From contig DXOJ01000299.1 of NCBI GenBank assembly GCA_019412865.1, positions 1 through 15,527 on the forward strand: a stretch of 15,527 nt of DNA, read 5' to 3'. This document shows, in pieces, positions 7,242-15,527 of this stretch. The position numbers and the translations under genes are program-made. The stretch comes from Bacteroides sp. GTDB taxonomy: Bacteria; Bacteroidota; Bacteroidia; Bacteroidales; Bacteroidaceae. The notes beneath the pieces were generated by a model. That model saw only the letters and a list, made by a program, of their open reading frames with translations, made no database searches and was not told where the DNA came from. How positions within the stretch are numbered: the stretch's first letter is position 1; the number at the start of each line of letters is the position of its first letter.

Positions 7242-8327
7242 ATGAATAAAAAAACTAAATGGGGCATCATTATTCTTGTTGGTGCCGGAATTATCGGTGG
7301 AGGAATCTATTCACAATTACCGAAAAAAAACGACGAACTAGCAGCTGCCGACAAAGTGATGGGCGGCAATCAGAAAAAAGGAAAACAAGTTCTAAATGTA
7401 AATGCTAAAGTCATAAAGCCACAATCCCTGACAGACGAGTTTACCACTACCGGCGTACTTCTACCCGATGAGGAAGTGGATTTGTCTTTCGAAACTTCGG
7501 GAAAAATTGTGGAAATCAACTTCGAAGAAGGAACGGCCGTAAAGAAAGGGCAGTTGCTTGCCAAAGTAAACGACCGGCAGTTGCAGGCACAATTACAACG
7601 TCTCGTTTCACAATTAAAACTGGCAGAAGACCGTGTATTCCGTCAAGATGCTCTGCTGAAACGGGATGCCGTCAGTAAAGAAGCTTACGAACAGGTGAAA
7701 ACGGATTTGGCAACCCTGAACGCAGATATAGAGATCATCAAAACCAATATCGAGTTAACCGAACTTCGTGCTCCGTTCGACGGAGTGATCGGACTTCGCC
7801 AAGTCAGTGTCGGTACTTATGCCTCTCCGACTACTGTTGTTGCCAAACTGACTAAAATCGCTCCATTGAAAGTGGAATTCTCCGTACCGGAACGTTATGC
7901 CAAGCAAATCAAGAAGGGAACTAACCTGAACTTCAGCGTTGAAGGAAACTTGGATGCTTTCGGCGCACAAGTGTATGCTGTGGAATCAGCTATTGACCCG
8001 AACCTGCATCAGTTTACCGCCCGTGCATTATACCCGAATGTCAATCACATCCTGCTTCCCGGCCGTTACGCAAGCGTGCTGTTGAAAAAGGATGAAATAC
8101 CTAACGCAATTGCCATTCCCACAGAAGCAATTGTACCGGAAATGGGTAAAGACAAGGTCTATCTGTATAAATCAGGAAAAGCCGAACCGGTGGATATTAT
8201 TACCGGCATCCGCACCGCATCTGAAGTGCAGGTGATCAGAGGATTACACATGGGAGATACCATCATTACTTCAGGAACACTGCAACTACGTACCGGACTT
8301 GCCGTTACTCTTGACAACATTGATTAA
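7242..8327 (+). CDS. RND efflux periplasmic adaptor (membrane fusion protein, AcrA/MexA family)
   Basis: This protein bridges the inner-membrane pump and outer-membrane channel across the periplasm. Of 361 aa, residues 8-24 are a hydrophobic N-terminal segment. The two lipoyl half-motifs lie at about 86-109 (SGKIVEINFEEGTAVKKGQLL) and 175-196 (LRAPFDGVIGLRQVSVGTY), flanking an alpha-helical hairpin (about 111-172) that is coiled-coil-like. Beta-barrel and membrane-proximal domains follow. The sequence contains no cysteine, so it cannot be a lipoprotein as AcrA is; it is probably held by its uncleaved N-terminal helix. The RND pump gene starts 15 nt after its stop. I saw no clear promoter in the 97-nt gap after rsgA. 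The family is sure; the pump's substrates are unknown. Confidence 0.95.
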   Translation: MNKKTKWGIIILVGAGIIGGGIYSQLPKKNDELAAADKVMGGNQKKGKQVLNVNAKVIKPQSLTDEFTTTGVLLPDEEVDLSFETSGKIVEINFEEGTAVKKGQLLAKVNDRQLQAQLQRLVSQLKLAEDRVFRQDALLKRDAVSKEAYEQVKTDLATLNADIEIIKTNIELTELRAPFDGVIGLRQVSVGTYASPTTVVAKLTKIAPLKVEFSVPERYAKQIKKGTNLNFSVEGNLDAFGAQVYAVESAIDPNLHQFTARALYPNVNHILLPGRYASVLLKKDEIPNAIAIPTEAIVPEMGKDKVYLYKSGKAEPVDIITGIRTASEVQVIRGLHMGDTIITSGTLQLRTGLAVTLDNID

Positions 8328-8342
8328 TAATACCAGCACCTT

Positions 8343-11300
8343 ATGAATATATCCGAATTAAGTATACGTCGCCCGGTATTAGCCACAGTATTAACGATCA
8401 TCATCCTCCTTTTCGGATTCATCGGATACAATTATCTGGGTGTCCGTGAGTATCCGTCGGTGGATAATCCGATCATTTCTGTCAGCTGCTCTTATCCGGG
8501 AGCTAATGCCGATGTTATCGAGAATCAAATAACCGAACCGTTGGAACAGAATATCAACGGTATTCCCGGTATCCGTTCTTTGTCCAGTGTGAGTCAGCAG
8601 GGACAAAGCCGCATCACGGTAGAATTTGAATTGTCCGTCGATCTGGAAACGGCGGCCAATGACGTACGTGACAAGGTTTCACGTGCCCAGCGTTATCTCC
8701 CCCGCGACTGTGACCCTCCGACCGTTTCAAAAGCGGACGCTGACGCCATGCCCATCCTGATGGTTGCTCTTCAAAGTGACAAGCGTACGTTATTGGAATT
8801 GAGCGAAATCGCAGATTTGACTGTAAAGGAACAATTACAGACGATTGCCGACGTTAGTAGTGTATCTATCTGGGGAGAAAAACGTTACTCCATGCGCCTT
8901 TGGCTCGACCCGGTAAAGATGGCAGGATATGGTATTACTCCTATCGATGTTAAAAATGCCGTGGACAATGAAAACGTGGAACTTCCTTCCGGTAGTATCG
9001 AAGGAAATACCACCGAACTGACTATCCGCACACTGGGATTGATGCATACTGCAGATGAATTCAATGATTTGATTATCAAAGAAGAGGATAACCGTATTGT
9101 ACGTTTCAGTGATATCGGACGTGCAGAACTGGGACCCGCCGATATCAAGAGTTATATGAAAATGAACGGAGTTCCTATGGTAGGTGTCGTAGTCATTCCA
9201 CAGCCGGGTGCCAACCATATTGAAATCGCGGATGCTGTATATCAGCGCATGGAGCAGATGAAAAAAGATTTGCCGGAAGATGTGCACTATAATTATGGTT
9301 TTGACAACACCAAGTTTATCCGCGCATCTATCAATGAGGTTAAATCGACTGTATATGAAGCTTTTGTACTCGTAATCATCATTATCTTCCTCTTCCTGCG
9401 TGACTGGCGCGTCACATTAGTGCCTTGTATCGTAATCCCTGTCTCTCTGATCGGAGCATTCTTTGTTATGTATCTGGCAGGATTCTCCATTAATGTACTT
9501 TCCATGCTCGCCATCGTACTGTCGGTGGGGTTGGTGGTGGACGACGCCATCGTTATGACAGAAAATATTTATATCCGTATTGAAAAGGGAATGGCTCCCA
9601 AAGAAGCGGGAATAGAAGGAGCTAAAGAAATCTTCTTTGCCGTCATCTCAACGACTATCACGCTGGTTGCCGTATTCTTCCCTATCGTCTTTATGGATGG
9701 AATGACAGGACGATTGTTCCGGGAATTCAGTATCGTTATTTCGGGTTCAGTCATCATTTCTTCGTTTGCGGCATTGACTTTCACTCCGATGCTGGCAACG
9801 AAATTGCTTATAAAGAGGGAAAAGCAAAGTTGGTTTTATGCGAAGACCGAGCCATTCTTCGAAGGAATGAACCGGCTGTACAGCCGGTCACTTGCCGCTT
9901 TCCTCAGCAAACGCTGGATTGCTCTTCCATTTACCTTCATCACCATTTGCCTGATCGGTTTTCTATGGAATGCCATTCCCGCAGAAATGGCTCCACTTGA
10001 GGACCGTTCGCAAATCAGTATTAACACCCGGGGGGCAGAAGGTGTCACTTACGAATATATCCGGGATTACACGGAGGATATTAATCAACTGGTAGACTCT
10101 ATTCTTCCCGATGCGGAAGCTGTTACCGCCCGTGTATCCAGTGGTAGCGGAAATGTACGCATCACATTGAAGGATATGCAAGACCGTAACTACACACAGA
10201 TGGAAGTTGCCGAGAATATCTCGAAAGCGGTACAGAAGAAAACGATGGCGCGTTCATTCGTGCAACAACAGTCTTCTTTTGGTGGACGTCGTGGAAGTAT
10301 GCCTGTTCAATATGTACTTCAGGCTACCAATTTGGAAAAGTTGGAAGAAGTACTGCCTAAGTTTATGGCTAAAGTATATGAGAATCCTGTCTTCCAGATG
10401 GCGGACGTCGATTTGAAGTTCAGTAAGCCGGAAGCACGTATCCAGATCAACCGCGACAAGTCCAGTATTATGGGAGTAAGTACCAAAAATATTGCTCAAA
10501 CGCTGCAATATGGATTGAGCGGTCAGCGTATGGGATATTTCTATATGAACGGTAAGCAATATGAGATTCTTGGTGAAATCAACCGCCAGCAACGAAACAA
10601 GCCGGCTGACTTGAAAGCAATTTACGTTCGTAGCAACAGTGGGGATATGATTCAGTTGGATAACTTGATTGAGTTGGAAAGCGGTATTGCTCCTCCAAAG
10701 TTATATCGCTATAACCGTTTTGTGTCAGCTACGATTTCTGCAGGATTGGCAGATGGAAAAACAATCGGGCAAGGTTTGGACGAGATGGATAAGATTGCCA
10801 AGGAAACACTGGACGATACTTTCCGCACCGCCCTGTCGGGAGACTCGAAAGAATATCGTGAAAGTTCTTCCAGTCTGATGTTCGCCTTTATCCTGGCCAT
10901 TCTTCTGATTTACCTGATTCTGGCAGCCCAGTTTGAAAGTTTCAAAGATCCGCTGATTATCATGTTGACAGTACCACTGGCTATTGCCGGAGCTTTGGTC
11001 TTCATGTATTTCGGAGATATTACGATGAATATTTTCAGTCAGATCGGTATTATCATGCTGATCGGTCTGGTGGCGAAGAACGGTATCCTAATTGTAGAGT
11101 TTGCCAACCAGAAACAGGAAGCCGGAGAAGATAAGATGAGTGCGATTAAAGATGCTGCCCTGCAACGTCTCCGCCCGATTCTGATGACAAGTGCCTCTAC
11201 GGTTTTGGGACTTATTCCGCTGGCATTTGCCACCGGAGAAGGTTGTAACCAGCGTATCGCCATGGGTACGGCAGTGGTGGGTGGTATGGTCGTATCCACT

Positions 11301-11375
11301 CTGCTTACGATGTACATTGTACCGGCTATTTACAGTTACATTTCGACTAACCGAATCAAAAAATTACAAGAATGA
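8343..11375 (+). CDS. RND multidrug efflux pump, inner-membrane subunit (AcrB/HAE1-like)
   Basis: This is the proton-driven pump subunit, acting as a trimer. The 1010-aa length is near the family's 1030-1050. The N-terminus (NISELSIRRPVLATVLTIIILLFGFIGYNYLGVREYP) is the typical first membrane helix. The layout repeats twice: one helix, a large periplasmic loop, then five helices. The proton-relay residues are present: D400 and D401 in GLVVDDAIVMTEN (helix 4) and K912 in GLVAKNGILIVEFANQ (helix 10), equivalent to AcrB D407/D408/K940. This pattern fits the drug-exporting HAE class rather than heavy-metal or SecDF types. It sits 15 nt after the adaptor gene and its stop overlaps the channel gene's start by 4 nt, so the three are co-translated parts of one machine. 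Its substrate (drugs, bile salts or others) cannot be told. Confidence 0.97.
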   Translation: MNISELSIRRPVLATVLTIIILLFGFIGYNYLGVREYPSVDNPIISVSCSYPGANADVIENQITEPLEQNINGIPGIRSLSSVSQQGQSRITVEFELSVDLETAANDVRDKVSRAQRYLPRDCDPPTVSKADADAMPILMVALQSDKRTLLELSEIADLTVKEQLQTIADVSSVSIWGEKRYSMRLWLDPVKMAGYGITPIDVKNAVDNENVELPSGSIEGNTTELTIRTLGLMHTADEFNDLIIKEEDNRIVRFSDIGRAELGPADIKSYMKMNGVPMVGVVVIPQPGANHIEIADAVYQRMEQMKKDLPEDVHYNYGFDNTKFIRASINEVKSTVYEAFVLVIIIIFLFLRDWRVTLVPCIVIPVSLIGAFFVMYLAGFSINVLSMLAIVLSVGLVVDDAIVMTENIYIRIEKGMAPKEAGIEGAKEIFFAVISTTITLVAVFFPIVFMDGMTGRLFREFSIVISGSVIISSFAALTFTPMLATKLLIKREKQSWFYAKTEPFFEGMNRLYSRSLAAFLSKRWIALPFTFITICLIGFLWNAIPAEMAPLEDRSQISINTRGAEGVTYEYIRDYTEDINQLVDSILPDAEAVTARVSSGSGNVRITLKDMQDRNYTQMEVAENISKAVQKKTMARSFVQQQSSFGGRRGSMPVQYVLQATNLEKLEEVLPKFMAKVYENPVFQMADVDLKFSKPEARIQINRDKSSIMGVSTKNIAQTLQYGLSGQRMGYFYMNGKQYEILGEINRQQRNKPADLKAIYVRSNSGDMIQLDNLIELESGIAPPKLYRYNRFVSATISAGLADGKTIGQGLDEMDKIAKETLDDTFRTALSGDSKEYRESSSSLMFAFILAILLIYLILAAQFESFKDPLIIMLTVPLAIAGALVFMYFGDITMNIFSQIGIIMLIGLVAKNGILIVEFANQKQEAGEDKMSAIKDAALQRLRPILMTSASTVLGLIPLAFATGEGCNQRIAMGTAVVGGMVVSTLLTMYIVPAIYSYISTNRIKKLQE

Positions 11376-12712
11376 AACAGAAAGGAATTTGCATGAAACG
11401 CATCATTTATATAACCATTGCATGTGCCTTCTTATCAGTCTCTTTTGCAAAGGCACAAGTCCTCACTCTAAAGGAGTGTCTGGAAGAAGGATTGCAAAAT
11501 AATTACTCTTTACGTATCATCCACAACGAAGAGCAGATCAGCAAAAACAACGCAACGTTGGGAAATGCGGGTTACCTGCCTACATTGGACTTCTCTGCCG
11601 GATATACCGGAAACTTGGACAATATTGAAACCAAGGCGCGTGCTACCGGAGAAATAACAAAGAATAACGGAGTCTACGATCAGACGGTTAATGTCGGTCT
11701 TAACCTCAACTGGACTATTTTCGACGGATTCAATATCAGCACCACCTACAAACAGTTGAAAGAACTGGAACGTCAGGGAGAAACCAACACCCGTATCGCT
11801 ATTGAGGATTTTATTGCTGCCCTGACTTCCGAATACTATAATTTTATTCAGCAGAAGATTCGTCTGAAAAACTTTCATTATGCAATGTCGCTTTCCAAAG
11901 AGCGCTTACGCATAGCCGAGGCTAGTCACCTGGTTGGTAAGTTTTCAGGACTGGATTATCAGCAGGCAAAAGTGGATTTCAATGCAGACAGTGCCCAATA
12001 CATCAAACAACAGGAATTGCTCCATTCTTCACGCATCCAGTTGAATGAACTAATGGCCAACAACAACGTCAATCAAAACATTATTATCAAAGACTCTACC
12101 ATTGACGTACACAGCGACTTGCAATTTGATGACTTGTGGAATTCTACGTTAGCAACCAATGCTTCTTTGCTTAAAGCCGATCAAAACACGGTACTTGCCC
12201 AATTGGACTACAAGAAAATAAACTCACGCAACTATCCATATCTCAAATTAAATACCGGATATGGATATACGTTCAACAAGTATGACATCAACGCAAACAG
12301 TAGAAGAGGTGAACTGGGTTTCAATGCCGGAATAACTGTCGGTTTTAATATATTCGACGGTAATCGCCGCCGCGAAAAGAGAAATGCGAGTCTGGCTTTC
12401 AAAAATCGTCGTCTGGAACGACAGGACATGGAGTTAGCACTCCGCTCTGATCTCAGTAACCTATGGCAAGCCTATCGCAACAATCTCCAATTGTTGAATC
12501 TGGAACGTCAGAACCTGATAACCGCCAAGGACAACCACGATATTGCCATGGACCGTTATATACAGGGAGACCTCTCCGGTTTTGAGGTGCGCGAAGCACA
12601 AAAAAGTTTGTTAGATGCAGAGGAACGCATCCTCTCTGCCGAATACAATACGAAACTTTGCGAAATATCCCTGTTGCAAATCAGCGGAAAGATTACGAAG
12701 TATCTGGAATAA
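11372..12712 (+). CDS. TolC-family outer-membrane efflux channel
   Basis: This 446-aa protein supplies the outer-membrane exit duct of the pump. It has a cleavable signal peptide ending AKA|Q and two OEP repeats, each with long amphipathic helices and a beta-strand signature (LNWTIFDGFN in the first, VGFNIFDGNRR in the second), the internal duplication expected of TolC relatives. The start given overlaps the pump's stop codon as ATGA. A second in-frame ATG at 11393 is preceded by AAAGGA seven nt upstream and would give a tidier signal peptide (MKRIIYITIACAFLSVSFAKA, 439 aa in all); it may be the true start. The cysteine inside the signal peptide does not fit a lipobox well. The family and operon role are secure. 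Confidence 0.95.
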   Translation: MKQKGICMKRIIYITIACAFLSVSFAKAQVLTLKECLEEGLQNNYSLRIIHNEEQISKNNATLGNAGYLPTLDFSAGYTGNLDNIETKARATGEITKNNGVYDQTVNVGLNLNWTIFDGFNISTTYKQLKELERQGETNTRIAIEDFIAALTSEYYNFIQQKIRLKNFHYAMSLSKERLRIAEASHLVGKFSGLDYQQAKVDFNADSAQYIKQQELLHSSRIQLNELMANNNVNQNIIIKDSTIDVHSDLQFDDLWNSTLATNASLLKADQNTVLAQLDYKKINSRNYPYLKLNTGYGYTFNKYDINANSRRGELGFNAGITVGFNIFDGNRRREKRNASLAFKNRRLERQDMELALRSDLSNLWQAYRNNLQLLNLERQNLITAKDNHDIAMDRYIQGDLSGFEVREAQKSLLDAEERILSAEYNTKLCEISLLQISGKITKYLE

Positions 12713-12745
12713 GGAAGTAGTTTCCAAACATTAAATAACAAAGCC

Positions 12746-13840
12746 ATGAGAAAACCAAGTCTTTTCTTATTGCTACTTTTTATCCTGACAAACATCTCAG
12801 CCCAAAAAGCAACAGATTACAGAAAACAGCAAAACTACAAAGAATGGGTACACATCGCTCCCAAATTTGACGATGATTTTTTTAAGACAGAAGAAGCCCA
12901 ACGCATTGGTGACAACGTGTTACTGTATCAACAAACTACCGGAGGCTGGCCCAAGAATATCTATATGCCGGCAGAACTGACGGAACAAGAATATAAGGCG
13001 GCACTAAAAGCCAAAGAGGATATCAACCAAAGCACAATCGACAACAATGCCACCACGACAGAAATAGAATATCTGGCACGACTTTATCTGGCTACACAGA
13101 AAGAGAAATATAAAGAAGGAGTGCTGAACGGTATTCAATATCTGCTCAAATCGCAGTATGAAAACGGAGGATGGCCTCAATTTTATCCACGTCCCAAAGG
13201 TTATTATGTACAAATCACCTACAATGACAATGCAATGGTAAGAGTCATGAATCAACTTCGGAGCATATACGAAAAGAAAGCTCCATATACTTTTCTTCCT
13301 GACAATATCTGCGAACAAGCACGCAATGCATTCAACAAAGGTATAGAGTGTATACTCAAAACGCAGGTGTGCCAAAATGGTGAATTAACAGTATGGTGCG
13401 CCCAACACGACCGTGTCACTTTGGAACCCTGCAAAGCACGTGCTTATGAACTTCCGTCACTAAGCGGACAAGAGTCGGACAATATTGTATTGCTGTTGAT
13501 GTCACTTCCTAATCCATCCACAGACATTGTAAAATCCATAGAAGGAGCAATCAAATGGTTCCAAAAGTCTAAAATAAAAGGAATACAGAAGGAATATTTC
13601 ACTAACAGCGAAGGTAAAAAAGACTATCGTATGGTTCCCTGTGAAGACTGTCCAACTCTCTGGGCACGTTTTTATGAACTGGAAACGAACCGGCCTTTTT
13701 TCTGCGACCGTGACGGCATTAAAAAATATGATATATCGGAAATCGGGCATGAGCGCCGGAATGGTTATAGTTGGTATAACAAAGATGGTAGTAAGGTATT
13801 GAAGAGATATGAAAAATGGAAAAAAGAACAGAATAAGTAA
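12746..13840 (+). CDS. pelA: Secreted pectate lyase, polysaccharide lyase family 10 (PL10)
   Basis: PL10 enzymes cleave polygalacturonate by calcium-assisted beta-elimination. The 364-aa protein has a signal peptide (cleavage near ISA|Q, residue 19), so it acts in the periplasm or beyond. The catalytic module fills the rest: GGWPKN (66-71), TIDNNATTTEI with D99, GGWPQFYP (141-148), ITYNDNAM with D161, TVWCAQHD, and KARAYELPSLSGQES with R232, which I align with the catalytic arginine (R524) of Cellvibrio Pel10A. The end has LWARFYELETNRPFFCDRDG and a lysine-rich tail. It starts 33 nt after the channel gene with no visible promoter or terminator between, so it may be transcribed with the efflux operon, an unexpected pairing. 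No carbohydrate-binding module or SusD partner is present. The family call is strong; the symbol follows TIGR-style naming. Confidence 0.93.
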   Translation: MRKPSLFLLLLFILTNISAQKATDYRKQQNYKEWVHIAPKFDDDFFKTEEAQRIGDNVLLYQQTTGGWPKNIYMPAELTEQEYKAALKAKEDINQSTIDNNATTTEIEYLARLYLATQKEKYKEGVLNGIQYLLKSQYENGGWPQFYPRPKGYYVQITYNDNAMVRVMNQLRSIYEKKAPYTFLPDNICEQARNAFNKGIECILKTQVCQNGELTVWCAQHDRVTLEPCKARAYELPSLSGQESDNIVLLLMSLPNPSTDIVKSIEGAIKWFQKSKIKGIQKEYFTNSEGKKDYRMVPCEDCPTLWARFYELETNRPFFCDRDGIKKYDISEIGHERRNGYSWYNKDGSKVLKRYEKWKKEQNK

Positions 13841-13914
13841 TCACAAATGATGAAAGGCTGATATCTACACTACAAAAATAAATATCCGGAAAGTCTTTAA
13901 GTCCTCAAAAGATG

Positions 13915-13950
13915 AAATCCCCTCACTACATTGCAGAGTGAGGGGATTTT
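13915..13950. terminator. Bidirectional intrinsic terminator between pelA and fumarase
   Basis: AAATCCCCTCACT (13915-13927) and AGTGAGGGGATTT (13937-13949) form a perfect 13-bp stem around a 9-nt loop. A T-run finishes the right arm and an A-run the left, so it can stop transcripts from both sides. It lies between convergent genes, as expected, and is the strongest terminator in the window. Confidence 0.9.
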
Positions 13951-14007
13951 ATAAATTCAGGGCATTTAGCCTCTTCTTAAAGTTTTATCCCAACAGGTTA
14001 AAACCGG

Positions 14008-15527
14008 TTATTTTGTGCAATTCCACGGTTTCAACTGTTTGAAGAAGTCATTACCCTTATCATCCACCAAGATAAATGCAGGGAAGTTTTCTACTTCAAT
14101 TTTCCAGATGGCTTCCATACCCAATTCCGGATATTCCACACATTCGATGCTCTTGATGTTATTCTGTGCTAGGATAGCTGCCGGACCTCCGATAGAACCA
14201 AGATAGAAACCACCATATTTCTTACAAGCATCTGTCACTTGCTGGCTACGGTTACCTTTTGCCAACATGACCATGCTGCCGCCATGACTTTGGAACAGTT
14301 CTACATAAGAGTCCATACGTCCTGCTGTAGTAGGACCCATAGAACCACAAGCCATGCCTTCCGGAGTTTTTGCCGGACCTGCATAATAAATAGGATGATC
14401 CTTAATATATTGTGGCAAGTCTTCGCCGCGATCCAAACGTTCTTTCAGTTTAGCATGGGCGATGTCACGACCTACGATGATCGTTCCGTTCAATGACAGA
14501 CGAGTAGCTACCGGATATTTAGTCAGCTCTTTCAGGATTTCAGGCATCGGACGGTTCAGGTCGATCTTTACAACATCACCTTCACCTGCTTGACGCAGTT
14601 CTACAGGAATAAGTTCGCCCGGATTTGAATCCAGTTTCTCAATCCAGATACCTTCCTTATTGATTTTACATTTGATGTTACGGTCGGCAGAGCAAGATAC
14701 TCCCAAGCCTACCGGACAAGAAGCACCGTGACGAGGCAAACGGATGATGCGTACGTCATGAGCAAGATATTTACCTCCGAATTGCGCGCCCAATCCAATT
14801 TTGTGAGCTTCTGCCAAAACTTCTTTTTCCAGTTCGATGTCGCGGAATGCACGGCCATATTCGTTTCCAGTAGTCGGCAAGTTATCATAGAAATGAGTAG
14901 AAGCCAGCTTCACTGTCAATAAGTTCTTTTCAGCAGAAGTTCCACCGATCACGAAAGCGATATGATAAGGAGGGCAAGCGGCTGTTCCCAATGTTTTCAT
15001 TTTTTCAACCAGGAATGGAACCAGTGTACCGGGATTCAGGATCGCTTTTGTTTCCTGATACAAATATGTCTTGTTGGCAGAACCACCACCTTTTGTTACG
15101 CAAAGGAATTCGTATTCCATACCTTCGGTAGCTTCGATGTCAATCTGTGCAGGGAGGTTACATTTTGTATTTACCTCATCATACATATTCAAAGGCGCAT
15201 TCTGTGAATAACGCAGGTTCTCTTCAGTGTATGTTTTATATACGCCCAGTGAAAGCGCTTCTTCATCAGAATATCCAGTCCATACCTGCTGTCCTTTTTC
15301 ACCATGGATAATAGCAGTACCAGTGTCCTGACAGAAAGGAAGTACACCTTTTGAAGCAACTTCCGCGTTACGCAGGAAAGTCAATGCCACATACTTATCG
15401 TTTTCACTTGCTTCCGGATCACTCAGAATCTTAGCAACTTGTTCGTTGTGCGAACGACGAAGCATGAATGATACATCACGAAAAGCTGCATTTGCCATCG
15501 CAGTCAAGCCTTCTTTTTCAATTTTCA
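14008..15527 (-). CDS. Class I fumarate hydratase (iron-sulfur), N-terminus cut by the window edge
   Basis: This enzyme interconverts fumarate and malate using a [4Fe-4S] cluster, in the cytoplasm. In Bacteroides it serves the reductive branch that makes succinate. The visible 505 or so codons cover most of the usual length of about 545; the reading frame is open through the right edge, upstream of the TTG at 15507, so the true start lies outside. Cluster and active-site regions visible are [10 protein letters not shown], the middle segment [21 protein letters not shown], and [18 protein letters not shown] near the C-terminal domain, which ends LGSIGGPAA...[14 protein letters not shown]. Both alpha and beta tartrate-dehydratase-type parts are fused in one chain, as in FumA/FumB. 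It converges on pelA, separated by a strong terminator. The call is certain; the promoter is off-window. Confidence 0.96.
   Translation of the reverse strand, partial: KIEKEGLTAMANAAFRDVSFMLRRSHNEQVAKILSDPEASENDKYVALTFLRNAEVASKGVLPFCQDTGTAIIHGEKGQQVWTGYSDEEALSLGVYKTYTEENLRYSQNAPLNMYDEVNTKCNLPAQIDIEATEGMEYEFLCVTKGGGSANKTYLYQETKAILNPGTLVPFLVEKMKTLGTAACPPYHIAFVIGGTSAEKNLLTVKLASTHFYDNLPTTGNEYGRAFRDIELEKEVLAEAHKIGLGAQFGGKYLAHDVRIIRLPRHGASCPVGLGVSCSADRNIKCKINKEGIWIEKLDSNPGELIPVELRQAGEGDVVKIDLNRPMPEILKELTKYPVATRLSLNGTIIVGRDIAHAKLKERLDRGEDLPQYIKDHPIYYAGPAKTPEGMACGSMGPTTAGRMDSYVELFQSHGGSMVMLAKGNRSQQVTDACKKYGGFYLGSIGGPAAILAQNNIKSIECVEYPELGMEAIWKIEVENFPAFILVDDKGNDFFKQLKPWNCTK

Noticed and set aside
14001..14008. 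AACCGGTT palindrome at the fumarase stop
   Set aside because: It is an 8-bp palindrome with no T-run; the strong terminator at 13915-13950 already explains transcript ending.

Overview
The window looks like a Bacteroides chromosome, probably a gut species of the B. thetaiotaomicron/ovatus type. The evidence is a one-protein hybrid two-component system (HTCS) with a periplasmic propeller and a C-terminal AraC domain, Bacteroidetes-type promoters (TTG, about 20 nt, then TAnnTTTG), weak or absent Shine-Dalgarno sequences, and a secreted PL10 pectate lyase. No insertion sequence, tRNA, rRNA, CRISPR array or phage gene was seen.

Layout, left to right. Positions 181-4212 (minus) hold an HTCS sensor-regulator whose own target genes are not in the window. 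Positions 4213-4589 form a divergent intergenic region. It carries a striking array of five CGTCTGAC octamers on a 22-nt period, folded into nested perfect inverted repeats, and it ends in a good promoter for the next gene. Positions 4590-5501 (+) encode an EamA/DMT transporter. Ribosome recycling factor (frr, 5553-6113) follows, with its own promoter inside the end of the transporter gene. Then come an AT-rich 28-nt inverted repeat and the ribosome-assembly GTPase rsgA (6212-7144).

Positions 7242-12712 (+) are a complete tripartite RND efflux operon: periplasmic adaptor, inner-membrane proton-driven pump and TolC-like outer-membrane channel, with tight spacing (15-nt gap, then a 4-nt overlap). 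A secreted PL10 pectate lyase (12746-13840) follows after 33 nt with no visible promoter or terminator between, so it may be the operon's last gene. A strong bidirectional terminator (13915-13950) separates it from a convergent class I fumarase (14008 to beyond the right edge, minus), whose N-terminus is cut off by the window.

Most of the window is ordinary: housekeeping translation factors, central metabolism, efflux and polysaccharide sensing. The least explained items are the 22-nt-phased array between the HTCS and the transporter, the long AT-rich hairpin just before rsgA, and the lyase at the end of an efflux operon. I found no convincing new multi-gene system.
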